DNA of 64,000 bases from the NCBI GenBank assembly GCA_964036045.1, contig OZ038393.1, forward strand, positions 46,616,429-46,680,428, given 5' to 3'. Position numbers and translations under genes: made by a program. Source of the DNA: Eutreptiella sp. 'Long Island Sound 2002'. Lineage: Eukaryota > Euglenozoa > Euglenophyceae > Eutreptiales > Eutreptiaceae. Shown piece after piece: positions 12,601-23,153 of the stretch (position 1 is the stretch's first letter; every line of letters starts with the position of its first letter). The notes beneath the pieces were generated by a model. That model did not search any database. It saw only the letters and a list, made by a program, of their open reading frames with translations, and was not told where the DNA came from.

Positions 12601-12720
12601 ATAGTTGGACGTGGTGTTCGACGAACTCTGTAGGTTGAACATATTAACGGTATCCACGATATTTGACGAAGTAGATTGACTGGTATTAAGTTGGCGGCAG
12701 CAAAACTCACCAACGAGGTT
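9660..12720 (-). mobile_element. LINE A-family copy M1, ORF1 region only
   Basis: The segment holds ORF1 and its AlkB-like tail on the minus strand, then about 440 bp of downstream sequence shared with copy M2 (about 61206-61640). Similarity to M2 is high by eye, with scattered substitutions and small indels. The left limit is where similarity to M2 stops. The right limit is where ORF1-like coding fades. No tail or target duplication was found and no ORF2 is recognisable. Confidence 0.65.
10105..12420 (-). pseudogene. LINE ORF1 protein with AlkB-like C-terminal domain (copy M1)
   Basis: The LINE A ORF1 (21297-23153) aligns along its length. Shared landmarks are the FDVLREI/FDVKREI segment, the stretch following LFKMLMDHEWISNGSLFAIKV, the NGRNPLQSFAWNLFHNDG block (LINE A: DEGRSPLSTFASFLHTNG) and GMELGSKAF (GLNIGAGAF). 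The frame is broken by a stop near 11764, a shift near 11560-11605 and a TAG near 10956. From about 10663 another frame carries an AlkB-like domain: IPGLLVHEDMLEHEQEE, RRKLKHFGSEFDHKG, NQCTVAVFD, NPLFGKRVVTI, RWKQGIPSR and RTSLIFR. In real AlkB enzymes the HxD iron motif sits just before the NPLFG-like block. Here it reads R-L-Q, and the second iron histidine is Gln (WKQ). The domain would therefore not bind iron. In AlkB proteins the family reaction is oxidative demethylation of nucleic acid. In this copy only a structural or RNA-binding role seems possible. Confidence 0.65.
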
Positions 12721-13151
12721 TAATTGAAGGATTGATGCAAATGGTCCAAAAGAGACGATATATCTGACGGTGATGGCAACAAAGGGGATAACGGTAAGGT
12801 AGATGCATTCCCAATAGACATACGGGCAGTTGCAATGATTAAGAGCTTGATGTGAACGGATAATACGCCCGTGGTTGGCTGATTTTCGACAATTTATATT
12901 TGACTCAGCGTGATTCAGGCATTGTTTTGCTGAGGTCGAAAAAAAATAGACACTCAGAAAGTGATTGCTCTACTTTATCCTTGTGTTGACTTTATTTTGA
13001 CTTGGAGAAAAACAGCAAGGTTTTTCTAAAACAAATACACGGAACAAGCACCAGTGTGAGCAAACCAAAAACCTTTCTTGGTCGCAGAGGTACGCCCTAG
13101 AAGACTAAAGCAGAACACGAAGAACACCAAGAAAAACTTGTTTTCTGAACT
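12721..13151 (+). other. Probable leader of Ty3 element G2
   Basis: AT-rich DNA immediately upstream of the G2 gag start codon at 13152. It probably contains the leader and the end of a 5' LTR, but no second LTR copy was found to set the border. TGGTCGCAGAGG at about 13078-13090 starts with TGG and could be a primer site, but I cannot tie it to a tRNA. Confidence 0.35.
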
Positions 13152-14605
13152 ATGAAGATGTCTGTCACGCTCAGCGCCCAAACAGTGCCGATCACAGGCA
13201 TGAGGTCAAAGACTAATGATGTGGGAGCTCAACCTTCATCTAAAAGTGCTGTACCCCGTGATTCTGGTTCTTTGGGAGAACATGCAGAATCAAGAGGGGC
13301 GGAAGAAATTACAGAGATATATACAGAAGAAGTCCGCGTGAACGCGAGCGCTGAAACGCCCCGCTTAACGCGGGCGAACCTCAGGCGCCTCGAAGGCAAA
13401 GACCCTGTGGTAGCCTTTGGCTGCCATCGTGTCCTCGATGCCCCCGATCCGAAACCACGCCTACCCCAGGGATTGAAGTGGGCAATGCCAAGGTCAAGGC
13501 CTGGAGGAGATCAACAAGGAAAGGAAATGGCAAGGATGCACCTTTGGGAACGACGTTTATGGCTGCTTGGGGCGAGGAGAGGTTCGAGATACTTCACGGC
13601 GAAATGGAATGGTCAATGTGGGCCAAATCATCAGAGTGGGAACCCCACTGGGTGTCTGAAGAACCTACGCCTTTGGAGGAACGGAAGGAACATGAATGCT
13701 TGAAGCCTGGCCCCAGTCCTAGGGCAGTGGCACCCGAACCTACGTGCGTGGATCAAGGTGTGCCCCCACGCATGGCAGCCTTTCAGCTGGATCTCGATGA
13801 GACCACGGACTTGTTTTCCCGGGTCCTGGGTGCAGGCGAGGAAGATCGTGATCTGAGTGTATTGTCAGCAGCACTCAAGACTAAACTGGGGCCCTCCGAT
13901 TGGAAGAAGCCCCCACCTTCCATGTCCCCTGGTGTGGAACTGTTAACCTGGGACGTCAAGAGCTGTAGAGGCATCCGCAGCTCCCCAATGGACACCTGTC
14001 CTAGCCCTTTCCACAATCGTGTGAGGACTGTGCCTGTCTGCAGTGTAGGTGACACCTCAGAGGCTATGATCAAAGGCTATGTACTGGTAGCACTGGCCCC
14101 ACTGGCCGCAGTGTACCCCTCCCCCCCTTCAGATGGAACAAGTTGCCCAGGTGTACCAGGTAGCTGAAGAAAGGCCATTGCTACGGCGAACCTTCAGATC
14201 GAGCTCCCCGAGTTCAATCCCAAAAACCTGCCCGAATGGGCTGAAGGGTTTTCGGATTTTTGCTCCTCATTGGGTCCGCAACATGCTGATGTCCGGACCA
14301 AATGCACACTCATCAAAAATTCGTGCAAAAAGAAATTCGTTCCGCGGCAAGTTAAGACCGCTATCAGGAAGAACTCCAACTGGGGCGACTTTCTGAAGAG
14401 ACTGAAGCAAATGTATCCAGTGTACGACACGGACCTGAGTGCCCGAACGGAGATTGAGGAGTTGCAGCCTCTCCCCGAATCCGCCACCGCTGCCCGCATC
14501 TACGAGTTCGTGGCGCAGTTGGAAGAGCTCATGGGGCATGTGAACCCCTCGTCCTATGGGGCTACTGAGCCTCATCTGTAGCTTGTGGGGAAGATTCCTA
14601 CAAGG
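13152..14605 (+). pseudogene. G2 Ty3/gypsy gag, left fragment
   Basis: The gag start is MKMSVTLSAQ at 13152. The frame shifts near 13450-13478, a TGA occurs at 14165, and the coding then continues to 14580. The stretch from 13430 to 14605 is matched base for base, with roughly 12 percent differences, by 50809-51985. Landmarks include GNAKVKAWRR, EWEPHWVSEE, NLPEWAE and the block around QHADVRTKCTLI and NSNWGDFLKR. It looks like a capsid-type gag region, although capsid identity rests on its position upstream of the zinc knuckle and protease of the right fragment rather than on a clear motif. The segment is cut at 14605 by LINE B. Confidence 0.65.
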
Positions 14606-17600
14606 GGGCGGTGCGGGAAGGGATGACAGCGTATGGTCCGCACAAGGTGAGTGGGAAGTGGAGGAGGTATGTAGGAACAGTGGAGGAGATGATCGAACAA
14701 CAAGATCGCAAGGGACATGTGACGAGGGCAGCCATCGTGCACTGGGAGGATTAGGGGGAGGGGGATGAGGAGAGACTGCCGTACCCGGTGGAAAGGTTGC
14801 ACGTATGCCCGCAAGGTAGGGAGATGGAAATACACGGGCAGCTGGTTCCGGAGCAGGAGGCGAGAGAATTGGAAGGAGAAGAGGTGTCGGCGGGGGGGAA
14901 GAACAAGAAGAGGAAGTGACAATTAATGAAGCGGGGGGCGGCCGGGAAGAAGAAGAAAGAAGCCAGACGAAGACAGGGGGGAAGGAACAAAGGGGAGGAC
15001 AAAGGCACGACAGACAACGGGGATCTCCGAGTGGATGGGGAGGGCAGCTGGCAACGCATGAAGTTGTACAGCCATAATGACCCCGCGGCACTGTGTGGGG
15101 CGGACGAGGCAGCGTGGCAGCAGATGAAGCTGCATGAGGCGGACCCCGACGTGGTGGTGTACCAGGAGATAAGGTTGCAGGGCAAGGACAATGTAGTGTG
15201 CGCGCAGATGTACGACAAGGAGGGGAGAGAGTACCAGCGGGAGTGGGCGCAGGGGGTGCCGCTGTTGGTGCGCAGAGGGCTCAGCGTTGTGCAGAACAAG
15301 AAGGTGGGAGCGAGGGGATGAAGGGCGGTGTATGATGTGGCGACGGAGCATGGACAGGTAGTCATCATCAACTGCCATGTCCCACATGGGAGGAGGGTCA
15401 TGGAGTATGTGGCGCAGCTGAGGATGGAGTACGTCAGGGCGCTGGAGAGGGGGCCAGTCATCGTAGTTGGAGACTTCAACTACAATCCCCGGAGGAGGGG
15501 CGCGGAGACGGAGGTGGACCGCGAGGTGCGGAAGTTTGTGGAGGAAATGAGGCTGCAGGACGTGTCGTACAGTGGAGCGCCAGGCCCCTCACACTACCCG
15601 GCACCGGAAGGTAGCGCGCCGTCGTGGATAGACGCGGTGTACGCGGACCCCAGCTGGGTCAAGGGGGTGACGGCGGGATACATGGTGGGGCCGGAAAAAA
15701 TGCAGGACAGGAAGGGGCATTGCCCCATGATGGTGACTGTGGACGTGAAAGTGGGGGAGCCCGGGGACGAACAGGAGGATGAGCAGGGGTCGGACGAGGA
15801 AGGCGTTAGCCTGCCGACAATGGTGAAGTGGCCGGAGGAGGGGGACGAGAGGTGGCAACAGTGGGGGCAGCGGGTACACGCCGAAATGAGGCAGGGGAAA
15901 CAAGTACATCAAGCCATGAGGACGGCAGTGCGGATATGCGGGTTTACCAAGCAAGGGGGGGAGTCGCAGACACAGCCCAACCTGCAAAGGCTGGTGGCCA
16001 TACTGAGAAAACGGCAGCAAGAGGAGGTCGAGGCACGGGCGCGGGAAGAGGGGACGGAGTGGCAAACGGAGGTGACAAAGGCGAAGAAGAGGGTGCGAAC
16101 AGCGAGGAGGGCTGTGGAGGAGGAACACGAGAGGATGTACCAGAAAGTGGTGGCGGAGCATGAGACATACATGGAAAGGGCGGTGCCGTACAAGTCGCTA
16201 CGGTACATCAGAGAGCTCGCTGAGGCTGGAAAACCAAAGGAAATCAGGGCGATGAGACTGCAGTGTGGCAGGGTCACTGGCAACAAAAAGGAAGTGCTGG
16301 AGGCGGTGGCGCAGAGTTTCAGGAGGCAGCACAACCAGGGATAGCAGCAGCTAAGCAGGATCACAAGGAGAATGGTAAGGGCGTTACCGCGGGTGTCCAC
16401 AGCGGAGCAGAGCGAGGACATACACCGCAGCAGGGTGACGCTAGGGGAAATTAAAGAGGCAGTGAAAGCTCTCAAGGGGAAAGAGAGCCCGGGAGTGGAC
16501 CAGCTGGTGGCGGAGGCGTACCAGCACCTGGAGGCGCCGGAGCTGGATGGTCTACCGGGGAGGGTCACGGAGGTGTTGCGCACAGGCGAGTCCCCAAAGG
16601 AATGGGGGGGCAAGGTGGGGCCCCTGTAAAAGAAGGGGGACCACCTCAGGCCGGGGAACTGGAGCTAATATGCTGTGCCGTCACAGAGGCCAAGCTGGTC
16701 TGGATGGTGATCTTCGGGAGGATACAGCGGCGGCTGTATGCAGCGGGGGTCATACCGGACAATATGTGGGGGTCAGTGCCGGGTAGGTCCACACAGGAAG
16801 CAAGCTTCCTGTACGATATGTACCTCGATGATGAGGACATAGAGGCGTTCATGGCGTCTGTGGACGTGAAGGGGGCGTTCCCCAACACGCCGCATAGGCT
16901 CATAGAGGAGGTGTGGCGACAGCTAGGACTCCCATCTGGTGACTTCGTGGAAAAGTACCTGCGCTCAAGGAGGTACACGGTCGCCACGGGGAAGGGGTGT
17001 ACCGAGTGGGTAACCCCAGGCAGCGGGGTGCCACAAGGCGGGGTGGAGGGCCCGTTCCTGTACTTGCTGGCCATGCTCCCCCTGATGAGTTGGATAGCGC
17101 GGAAATATCCACACCTGGCGCGGGCGCCACACACGTCGCCGGCGCAGGCGTATGTGGATGATGCGGTACCCATGGCGCGGGATGAAAAGGCCCAACAGGT
17201 GGTACAGGACCTAATGCAGAGGTACGGGAGGGATAACCACCTTGTCTGGAGCGCGGAGAAGTCGGCGGTTCTGAGGAGGGGCGGAGAGGAAGGCATGGCG
17301 CTGGATGTAGGAGAACGAGTGGCATGGCTGGAGAGGGCAGAGGAAGCGGTGGTGCTGGGACATGTGCAGGCCATGGAGGCGAGGGGGGTCAGGCTACCTG
17401 ACAAATTAGTCAGGGGGTTCAGGGCGATGCTGGTGGTCCTGCGGCATCGCCCCCCGTCAGTGCAGATGACTCTGTACTACCTGCGGGCGGTGCTCAATGC
17501 GGCGGTAGGGTACCAGGGGATGCACCTCCCGTACTGGAGGGAGCAGCTGGAGGAGATGGAGGGAGAAGTGCGGAGGCTCATCAGAGGGTATGAGGGGATA

Positions 17601-20412
17601 ACCACAGAGGTGCCGTGGTGCGTGTTGCGGTCGCCGACGGCCTACTATGTAGAAGGGATGCCCATGGTGGGGGAGGCGTACAGGGCACACACGGCGAGGA
17701 CGCTGAGCAGCATGTGCCACAATCAGGAAGAGGTGGTGAGACAGGTGTGCTATCACGTGGTTGCAGAGGTTCAGAAGGAGGAGAACATGTGCCCGCGCTA
17801 TGTGTGGCACCGGCGCAGACGGTTGGCGGCGGGGAAGAAGGAGCGCATGTGGCGCGCCCTACAGGCAGTGTTGCCGGGAGAAGAGCACATGCTGGCAACC
17901 AACAGGACGTGCGGTAGGCGGGGACCAATCCTGGTCCTGGACACGGACTTCGGGGGGGCGGCACATGGGACGGTACGGTGGATCAGGAAGGAAGGAGTGA
18001 ACATGGAGGTGCTGCACGTGCGCAGGAAGGATATGAAGGAATACAAGAAGGTGGGGATGCACCATGCGTAGTTCTATCGGGACACCAGGGTGGTGGAATG
18101 GGGTGTATACAGGTGGATGATGAGGAGAGCAAGAGGACAAGAGGACCGCGCAAGGTGGAGCAGGAGGATGCGCGCGATGTGGAACGAGTGGGTGGCGCTG
18201 TGGGGGATCCAGCAGAGGAAGCCAAGAGGCGGGAGAGGGGAGGGGGCGCAGCAAGAGAGAGTGGTGCTGGACAGGGGGGAGAGGGAAAAGGCCAGACCGG
18301 GCATACTGTTGTGTGCGCCGCTGGGACTCAAAGGACCGAGGGGGAAGGTACAGAGTGCGGCCGGGCAGTGGTATGATGTCCATGCAGATATGTTCCGGAA
18401 AGACAACATCCTGGAAGGGGCAGGACAGGGGGACCAGTGCTGGAGGTGCACCAAGGAGGCGGGGCAAATCCCGTGGCCAGTCCTACGAATGACGGCGTGG
18501 GCGTTCCCGAACGCGACCATGCGCACTACAGAAGCCAGGGGGCAGTGGTGGGGGCCGGTGCTGCGGCTGCCCAAGGAGGTGCGGGAGGATGAGGAGGCCC
18601 AGGGGGACGTGGAGGTCTGGTGGGGAGAGGAAAAGGAGCGGAAAAGAACAGGGGTCCAGTTTGGATGGGACACAGTGCGGGGACTACAAGAAGAGGATGG
18701 TTGGGTGGCGGTGAGTCTCCGGATGACGGACGGGGGGAGGCCTGACGAGGAGGCGCCCATAGTGCCCGTGGGTCACGAGTGTGGAGAGAGTGCGAGGAGG
18801 ATCAGGCTGACGGTCCACTGGTTACCAGCAGACAGGGTATGGTACCTGGTTCTGGTACAGGCATACCTAGAGCAGGGCAGGTTGAAAGGGGACAGGGCAT
18901 GGTGCCACAGAGTGGTGGTGACGAAGGGATGGAAGGCCAGGACGGACAATAAGTGGGCGGTGTACAGAGGGGTAAGAGAGCTAGGCATCGGGGATGGGGT
19001 ACGAGAGTATGGCATTGGGAAGCACAAAGTGTACTGCCACTACCTGAGGGAGGTGGTGCGCATACCGGAGCCCAGGAAGGACAGGGTGGTGCTATTTCAG
19101 GACGGTTCCGGGGTGGAAGGACGGCCGCCCATGGCGGGGGCAGCGGCGGTAAGGGTCAAGGGGGTGGGACAGGTGACCGAGAGTGTGGTGGAAAAGATGG
19201 TGTACGGAGCAGCGTCCCATGGAGAGGTGCAGGTGGTGGGGGACATGGTTGGGGAGATAGGGGAGGACGTATGGCAAGTGTGGATGGTGGTGGACGCGGA
19301 GGTGAATATGGCGTCCCTCAGGAGACTGGCCAGCAGGCCACTGCTTGAGGCCCTGGGCACGGGACTGAGTTACAGGTGTACGCGATATGGCACGGGCTGG
19401 CGATGAAGAAAGTGCCCCTGTCATACACCTGGTGTAACAGGAGTCACACAGGGCGGGAGTGGGGAATCATGAGGCGGATGGGGCGGCGCAAGCGGTGGAT
19501 AAGGAGCAGGAACCAGAGTGGAGGGTGCCAGAGAGCAAGGGTCACCTCCACTTGGTGCATATACCTCCAAGGGTCGGGGAAGAGGAGAAGGCCAGGTGGG
19601 TGGTGGAGGAGGACAGAGGCAAGCAGGAACTAAGGGTGTATCCACAGCCGGTGCACATGCTAGCCCAAGTACGAGGGGGGCCGGAGGTGGTAGAGCTGAA
19701 GGAGTACTTGGAGGGCAAGGTGGGACAGCGGGTCCAATACCCCAATGTGCTGAGGCCGGAATCGCTGCCCAAAAGGCTGCAAACCAGAAGGCTGCAGGCC
19801 ATCACGGGGCAGGTGCCGGTGCGTGAAACGATCATGAGGTGGTACAGACATAAGGGTATGGACCTCCCGGAGGAGTACATGAGATGCCACTGTGGCCAAG
19901 GGCAAAAAACATACGAGCACTTCATGCGGTGTGCACAGTATAAGGGGATTGAGGAACAACTGGTTCGGGATCAGGACGTACCGTTACTCAAGAAGGCTGC
20001 GAGAGGCAGAAGCGCGGTGGAGAGAGAGCTGGGGAAAGAAGGGCACCGCAAGGGACTATGGCACATGGTGATAGTGAAACCGCTGTGGCGGGCACCCCAG
20101 GAGCATACAGTGGCACCGGAGGCCATGGCGCACAGGCTGTTGCGGCGTATGGTGGAACATCTCCCGGAACGCATGGCGTGCAGAGAGACGCAGTTGGAGG
20201 CGCGGGCGGACGACATGCGTGATCCAGTCACCAAGCGGGTGGAGATGGCGTTGATCAGGTACAACTCAAAAATCACAGGGATGGAAGTACGGAGGCGGCC
20301 AGATTGGCGGCCAAGGCGGTCAGGGGGAGAGACCGGAATGGAGGACAGAGAGGGAGACGAGCAGAGGGACCGCCTGATGGCACGCAGACGAAAGAGAATC
20401 CGGCAGATATGA
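14606..20412 (+). pseudogene. LINE B ORF2: endonuclease, reverse transcriptase, RNase H, CCHC
   Basis: The coding sequence continues through several breaks. The APE-type endonuclease lies at about 15050-15770 (VYQEIRLQ, GDFNYNP, WIDAVYAD, GHCPMM). The reverse transcriptase lies at about 16440-17330 (KGDHLRPGNW, DVKGAFPNTPH, GVPQGGVEGP, YVDD). RNase H lies at about 19080-19500 (FQDGSG, HGEVQVVGD, VVDAEVNM, then SHRAGVGNHEAD). A C-terminal CHCGQGQKTYEHFMRC knuckle sits near 19890. In-frame stops occur at 15319 (TGA), 16342 (TAG), 16627 (TAA) and 18069 (TAG), with frameshifts near 16660, 19370 and 19420. Upstream, 14606-14920 is a poorly preserved coding-like piece ending in a Lys-rich tail. In life the protein would nick target DNA and reverse-transcribe its RNA at the nick. 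This copy is dead but its catalytic motifs are still readable. Confidence 0.85.
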
Positions 20413-20968
20413 GGGCAGGACGGGTGTACGGTTTCACCGCGCAGGGGGACATCAGGAAGGGGACCGGAGGGAAAAGGACAGCGGAAGCGCCCATTGCATG
20501 GACTGGAGCGTCCGGGACTGGGCACGCAGAGTCGTAGGGCGGAACAAGAAGCGGGGAAAGCGAAGCGGGGACGAGGACGGCGACAGTGCAGACTGCGGCA
20601 GAGAGAGTACGACAAAAAGACGCCCCGGACTGGAGCATCCGGGGAGGAATGAAGCACGGCGCTAGCCCCCGGACTGGATCGTCCGGGGGTGAGCCCGGTG
20701 CCACTGACTGGAGCGTCCGAGGCAACTGAGAGAATATGAAAAAAAAAAAGGGCGCCCCGGGTTGGAGCATCCGGGGCGGAAAGAATCACGACATTAGCCC
20801 CAGGACTGGACCGTCCGGGGGTGAACCCGGTGGCACGGACTGGAGCGTCCGAGGCAACAGGGAGAATATGACAGAGCACCCCACACGTAGGGCGCGCGAA
20901 GAGCGGGGGTAAAGGGCGGGGGAGGTGGGGGGAAACGGCGACAGGGCTCAAAGCTCAAGCGTGACCCC
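20413..20968 (+). other. Noncoding GC-rich stretch with repeats, upstream of LINE B ORF1
   Basis: There is no ORF. It contains seven copies of a short motif GACTGGAGCRTCCG or close variants, most of them within the 132-bp tandem repeats listed separately. Its position directly before an ATG-initiated ORF1 makes it look like a LINE 5' UTR. Confidence 0.55.
20620..20883 (+). repeat. 132-bp tandem repeat, two units
   Basis: Three landmarks recur with a constant 132-bp step: GGAGCATCCGGGG at about 20634 and 20766, GTCCGGGGGTGARCCCGGTG at about 20681 and 20813, and GAGCGTCCGAGGCAAC at about 20710 and 20842. Each unit holds three copies of the 14-bp GACTGGA-core motif. Tandem monomers just upstream of ORF1 are known as promoter units in some LINEs. 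That role here is inferred. Confidence 0.8.
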
Positions 20969-21281
20969 ATGTACAGCGCAATGTCACAAATGCCTGACCC
21001 ACAGCCCAGCCAGCCACCGACGGTGCGGGCAGCAGTGGCCTGCATGCAGGCGGGCGCAGCCCCGCGGCCCCCCTCGCCGGCGTCCTCGATGACGGTTGCG
21101 GGCGTGTTGTCGCCCTCGTCTCCGGAGAGCCCAGAGACGGTCAGGCAGGAAGGGCCGGGGGCTACAGGGAGACGGAGGGGGGAAGGAGCCGTGGTGGGGA
21201 AGGGAGAGGGGAAGGAAAAGGGAGGACAAGCGGAGGCGGGGAAGCGCGGGGCAGAGGGGGTGGCGGCAGGGGCAGAAGGGC

Positions 21282-21296
21282 AAGGGGAGGGGCAGG
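21282..21296 (+). repeat. Target-site duplication of LINE A, left copy
   Basis: AAGGGGAGGGGCAGG here is repeated exactly at 45624-45638. It lies at the point where the LINE B ORF1 frame breaks off. Confidence 0.85.
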
Positions 21297-23153
21297 CGCA
21301 AAGTAGAGACCGTGACGGATTGGGCGGCCTCCATAGAAGACGCCCTTCAACTAGCCCGCTCGCGCAACGAAGAGTTCGACGGATGGTTCATGTTACCGGC
21401 GCCCATTAAAAATTGCAATGCGGAAAATTGCTTGTTGGTTGACCCCTGTTTGCTTGTCACTCCCTTACGCCCCTTTATTACGCAACGCTTTAGCTTCCAT
21501 GATGCAAAGCAATGGTGGATCCCCGGCAACCAAAAAGTGGAGAACGCCCAATACATTTTGGGGAATGCTCCCGCCGTGCCATACATCGCCTACCGACTTC
21601 ATTCCCAATCATGGTATGCTCCGTCTAAGCACCCGAGCGTCACAGTTGACCACTCCTCAAGCCTACGCCGCTTCGTACATCAAAGTACCAACTTGGATAT
21701 AGAGCAAGCACATGTCCTACTTAGATTTGACGTGCTACGAGAGATCATTGATCAACGACAACTCCCGAGTGACCAAGAAGACACCAACACCCGAAAGAAA
21801 GCGGAGCTAGGCAACGTGCGGGACTTCTACAAATGGTTGAACAATACGCTTGCACCGGATTTTGAGGGCGCGGCGACTACCACCAATTGCAAATATTATT
21901 TTGAGAACGGAGAAGCCCTTCGTGCACCACACCCAAATTATTATCGGTACGACTATACCATGGCTCCGGCTCTTGCAAACAAACTTATGTCCGTGGCTTT
22001 GGAGCATGGAGACCTCTTACGAGGGCGATTCTATGTGATTGAAGTGGCAACAATGGTTGACCAACACTCTTTCCTTGTGAACCCGTCACGAAACGAGAGG
22101 AACCGCCACAAGGGAGAATTTACACCCATCGAGGTAATGAACACCCTCATGGGCCACATGATTGGGGGACGAGGGCGCACCCGTGTCATGGGCACGTCAA
22201 TCAAGAGCCGGGATAGCGTGATAGTCCGATTGGACCTTAGCAATACCCCAAGCGACGAAGGACGCTCGCCCCTCTCTACCTTTGCCTCTTTCCTCCACAC
22301 TAATGGAGCGATGGTAATGTGCACCTCAAAGGACGGCGCGTTGGTCACCTTCAATGCTTTTGGACAAGGGGGCGAGCAGGAAGCTCACCCTAAATCTCCG
22401 CCAACCATGGTCTCTATTCCGCCGCCGATGCCTAGTCAGAGAGAGCCAAACGAAGTGGATGTCCAAGCGCCCAACACGTCCTCACTCTTTGACATTCAAT
22501 GTGCGGCGGGTCTCCTAGGCCCATTCACGCGGTTTGAACTCCACTCGAGATCCGAAAATCCCCCTATAAGCTTCTACTCCGTCACCTATGAGAAACTCCA
22601 ATCCGCTCAAATTGCCACGGGTTTTGCTATGGGCCCCATTTCCTTTCACCCGTCCCAACCTTATCTACAGGTTGACGCACTCCTACACCTCGACCCCTCG
22701 GTGGCTGAGGAGGATCGCCCGGCGGAAGCACGAGTGCGAGTGGGCCTCAACATCGGCGCGGGGGCCTTCCTCAAGTACTACATCGCCAACTACAAGGAGC
22801 ATCAAACACTCCTACGCCCGCCTCGCCGCCCGCCGCGACAGGAAGATCGACAAACGGAGGACCTCACGGAGGAGGACCTCCCGGGCTTACGCATCATCGA
22901 GGACGTCATCGACATGACTATGGAGGCCACCCTAATACCCTACCTCGAGAAGCAAGAATGGGAGCGAGAGACTCGAAGAGGCAAGCTGCACTACGGATGG
23001 AAGTATGTGGATGCCTCCCACACCCTCGAAAGAGCGGAGGAACTCCCCACGGAGCTCATGAATCTCATCGAGCTCCGGGCTTCGGGCTTCGGGCTTCGGG
23101 CTTCACGGGAGGACTTCGAGAACATTGGCAGCATCAGGTGCCCTACCGCATGA
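21297..23153 (+). CDS. LINE A ORF1 protein with AlkB-like N-terminal half
   Basis: Open from the element's first bases; the first internal ATG is at 21390 (MLPAPIKN), giving about 587 residues to TGA at 23151. Residues up to about 22800 are the ORF1 core shared with copies M1-M3, for example FDVLREI, YDYTMAPALANKL, DEGRSPLSTFASFLH and GLNIGAGAFLKYY. I know no named domain for this core. From about 22870 the protein reads LPGLRIIEDVID, then LEKQEWERETRRGKLHYGW, then AEELPTELMNLIEL. This is the N-terminal half of an AlkB-type fold. The iron-binding half is absent or frame-broken after 23100, where a CGGGCTT repeat (about 23073-23105) also sits. The stop is followed three bases later by the ORF2 ATG in the same frame (TGAGCGATG). 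Confidence 0.75.
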   Translation, partial: RKVETVTDWAASIEDALQLARSRNEEFDGWFMLPAPIKNCNAENCLLVDPCLLVTPLRPFITQRFSFHDAKQWWIPGNQKVENAQYILGNAPAVPYIAYRLHSQSWYAPSKHPSVTVDHSSSLRRFVHQSTNLDIEQAHVLLRFDVLREIIDQRQLPSDQEDTNTRKKAELGNVRDFYKWLNNTLAPDFEGAATTTNCKYYFENGEALRAPHPNYYRYDYTMAPALANKLMSVALEHGDLLRGRFYVIEVATMVDQHSFLVNPSRNERNRHKGEFTPIEVMNTLMGHMIGGRGRTRVMGTSIKSRDSVIVRLDLSNTPSDEGRSPLSTFASFLHTNGAMVMCTSKDGALVTFNAFGQGGEQEAHPKSPPTMVSIPPPMPSQREPNEVDVQAPNTSSLFDIQCAAGLLGPFTRFELHSRSENPPISFYSVTYEKLQSAQIATGFAMGPISFHPSQPYLQVDALLHLDPSVAEEDRPAEARVRVGLNIGAGAFLKYYIANYKEHQTLLRPPRRPPRQEDRQTEDLTEEDLPGLRIIEDVIDMTMEATLIPYLEKQEWERETRRGKLHYGWKYVDASHTLERAEELPTELMNLIELRASGFGLRASREDFENIGSIRCPTA

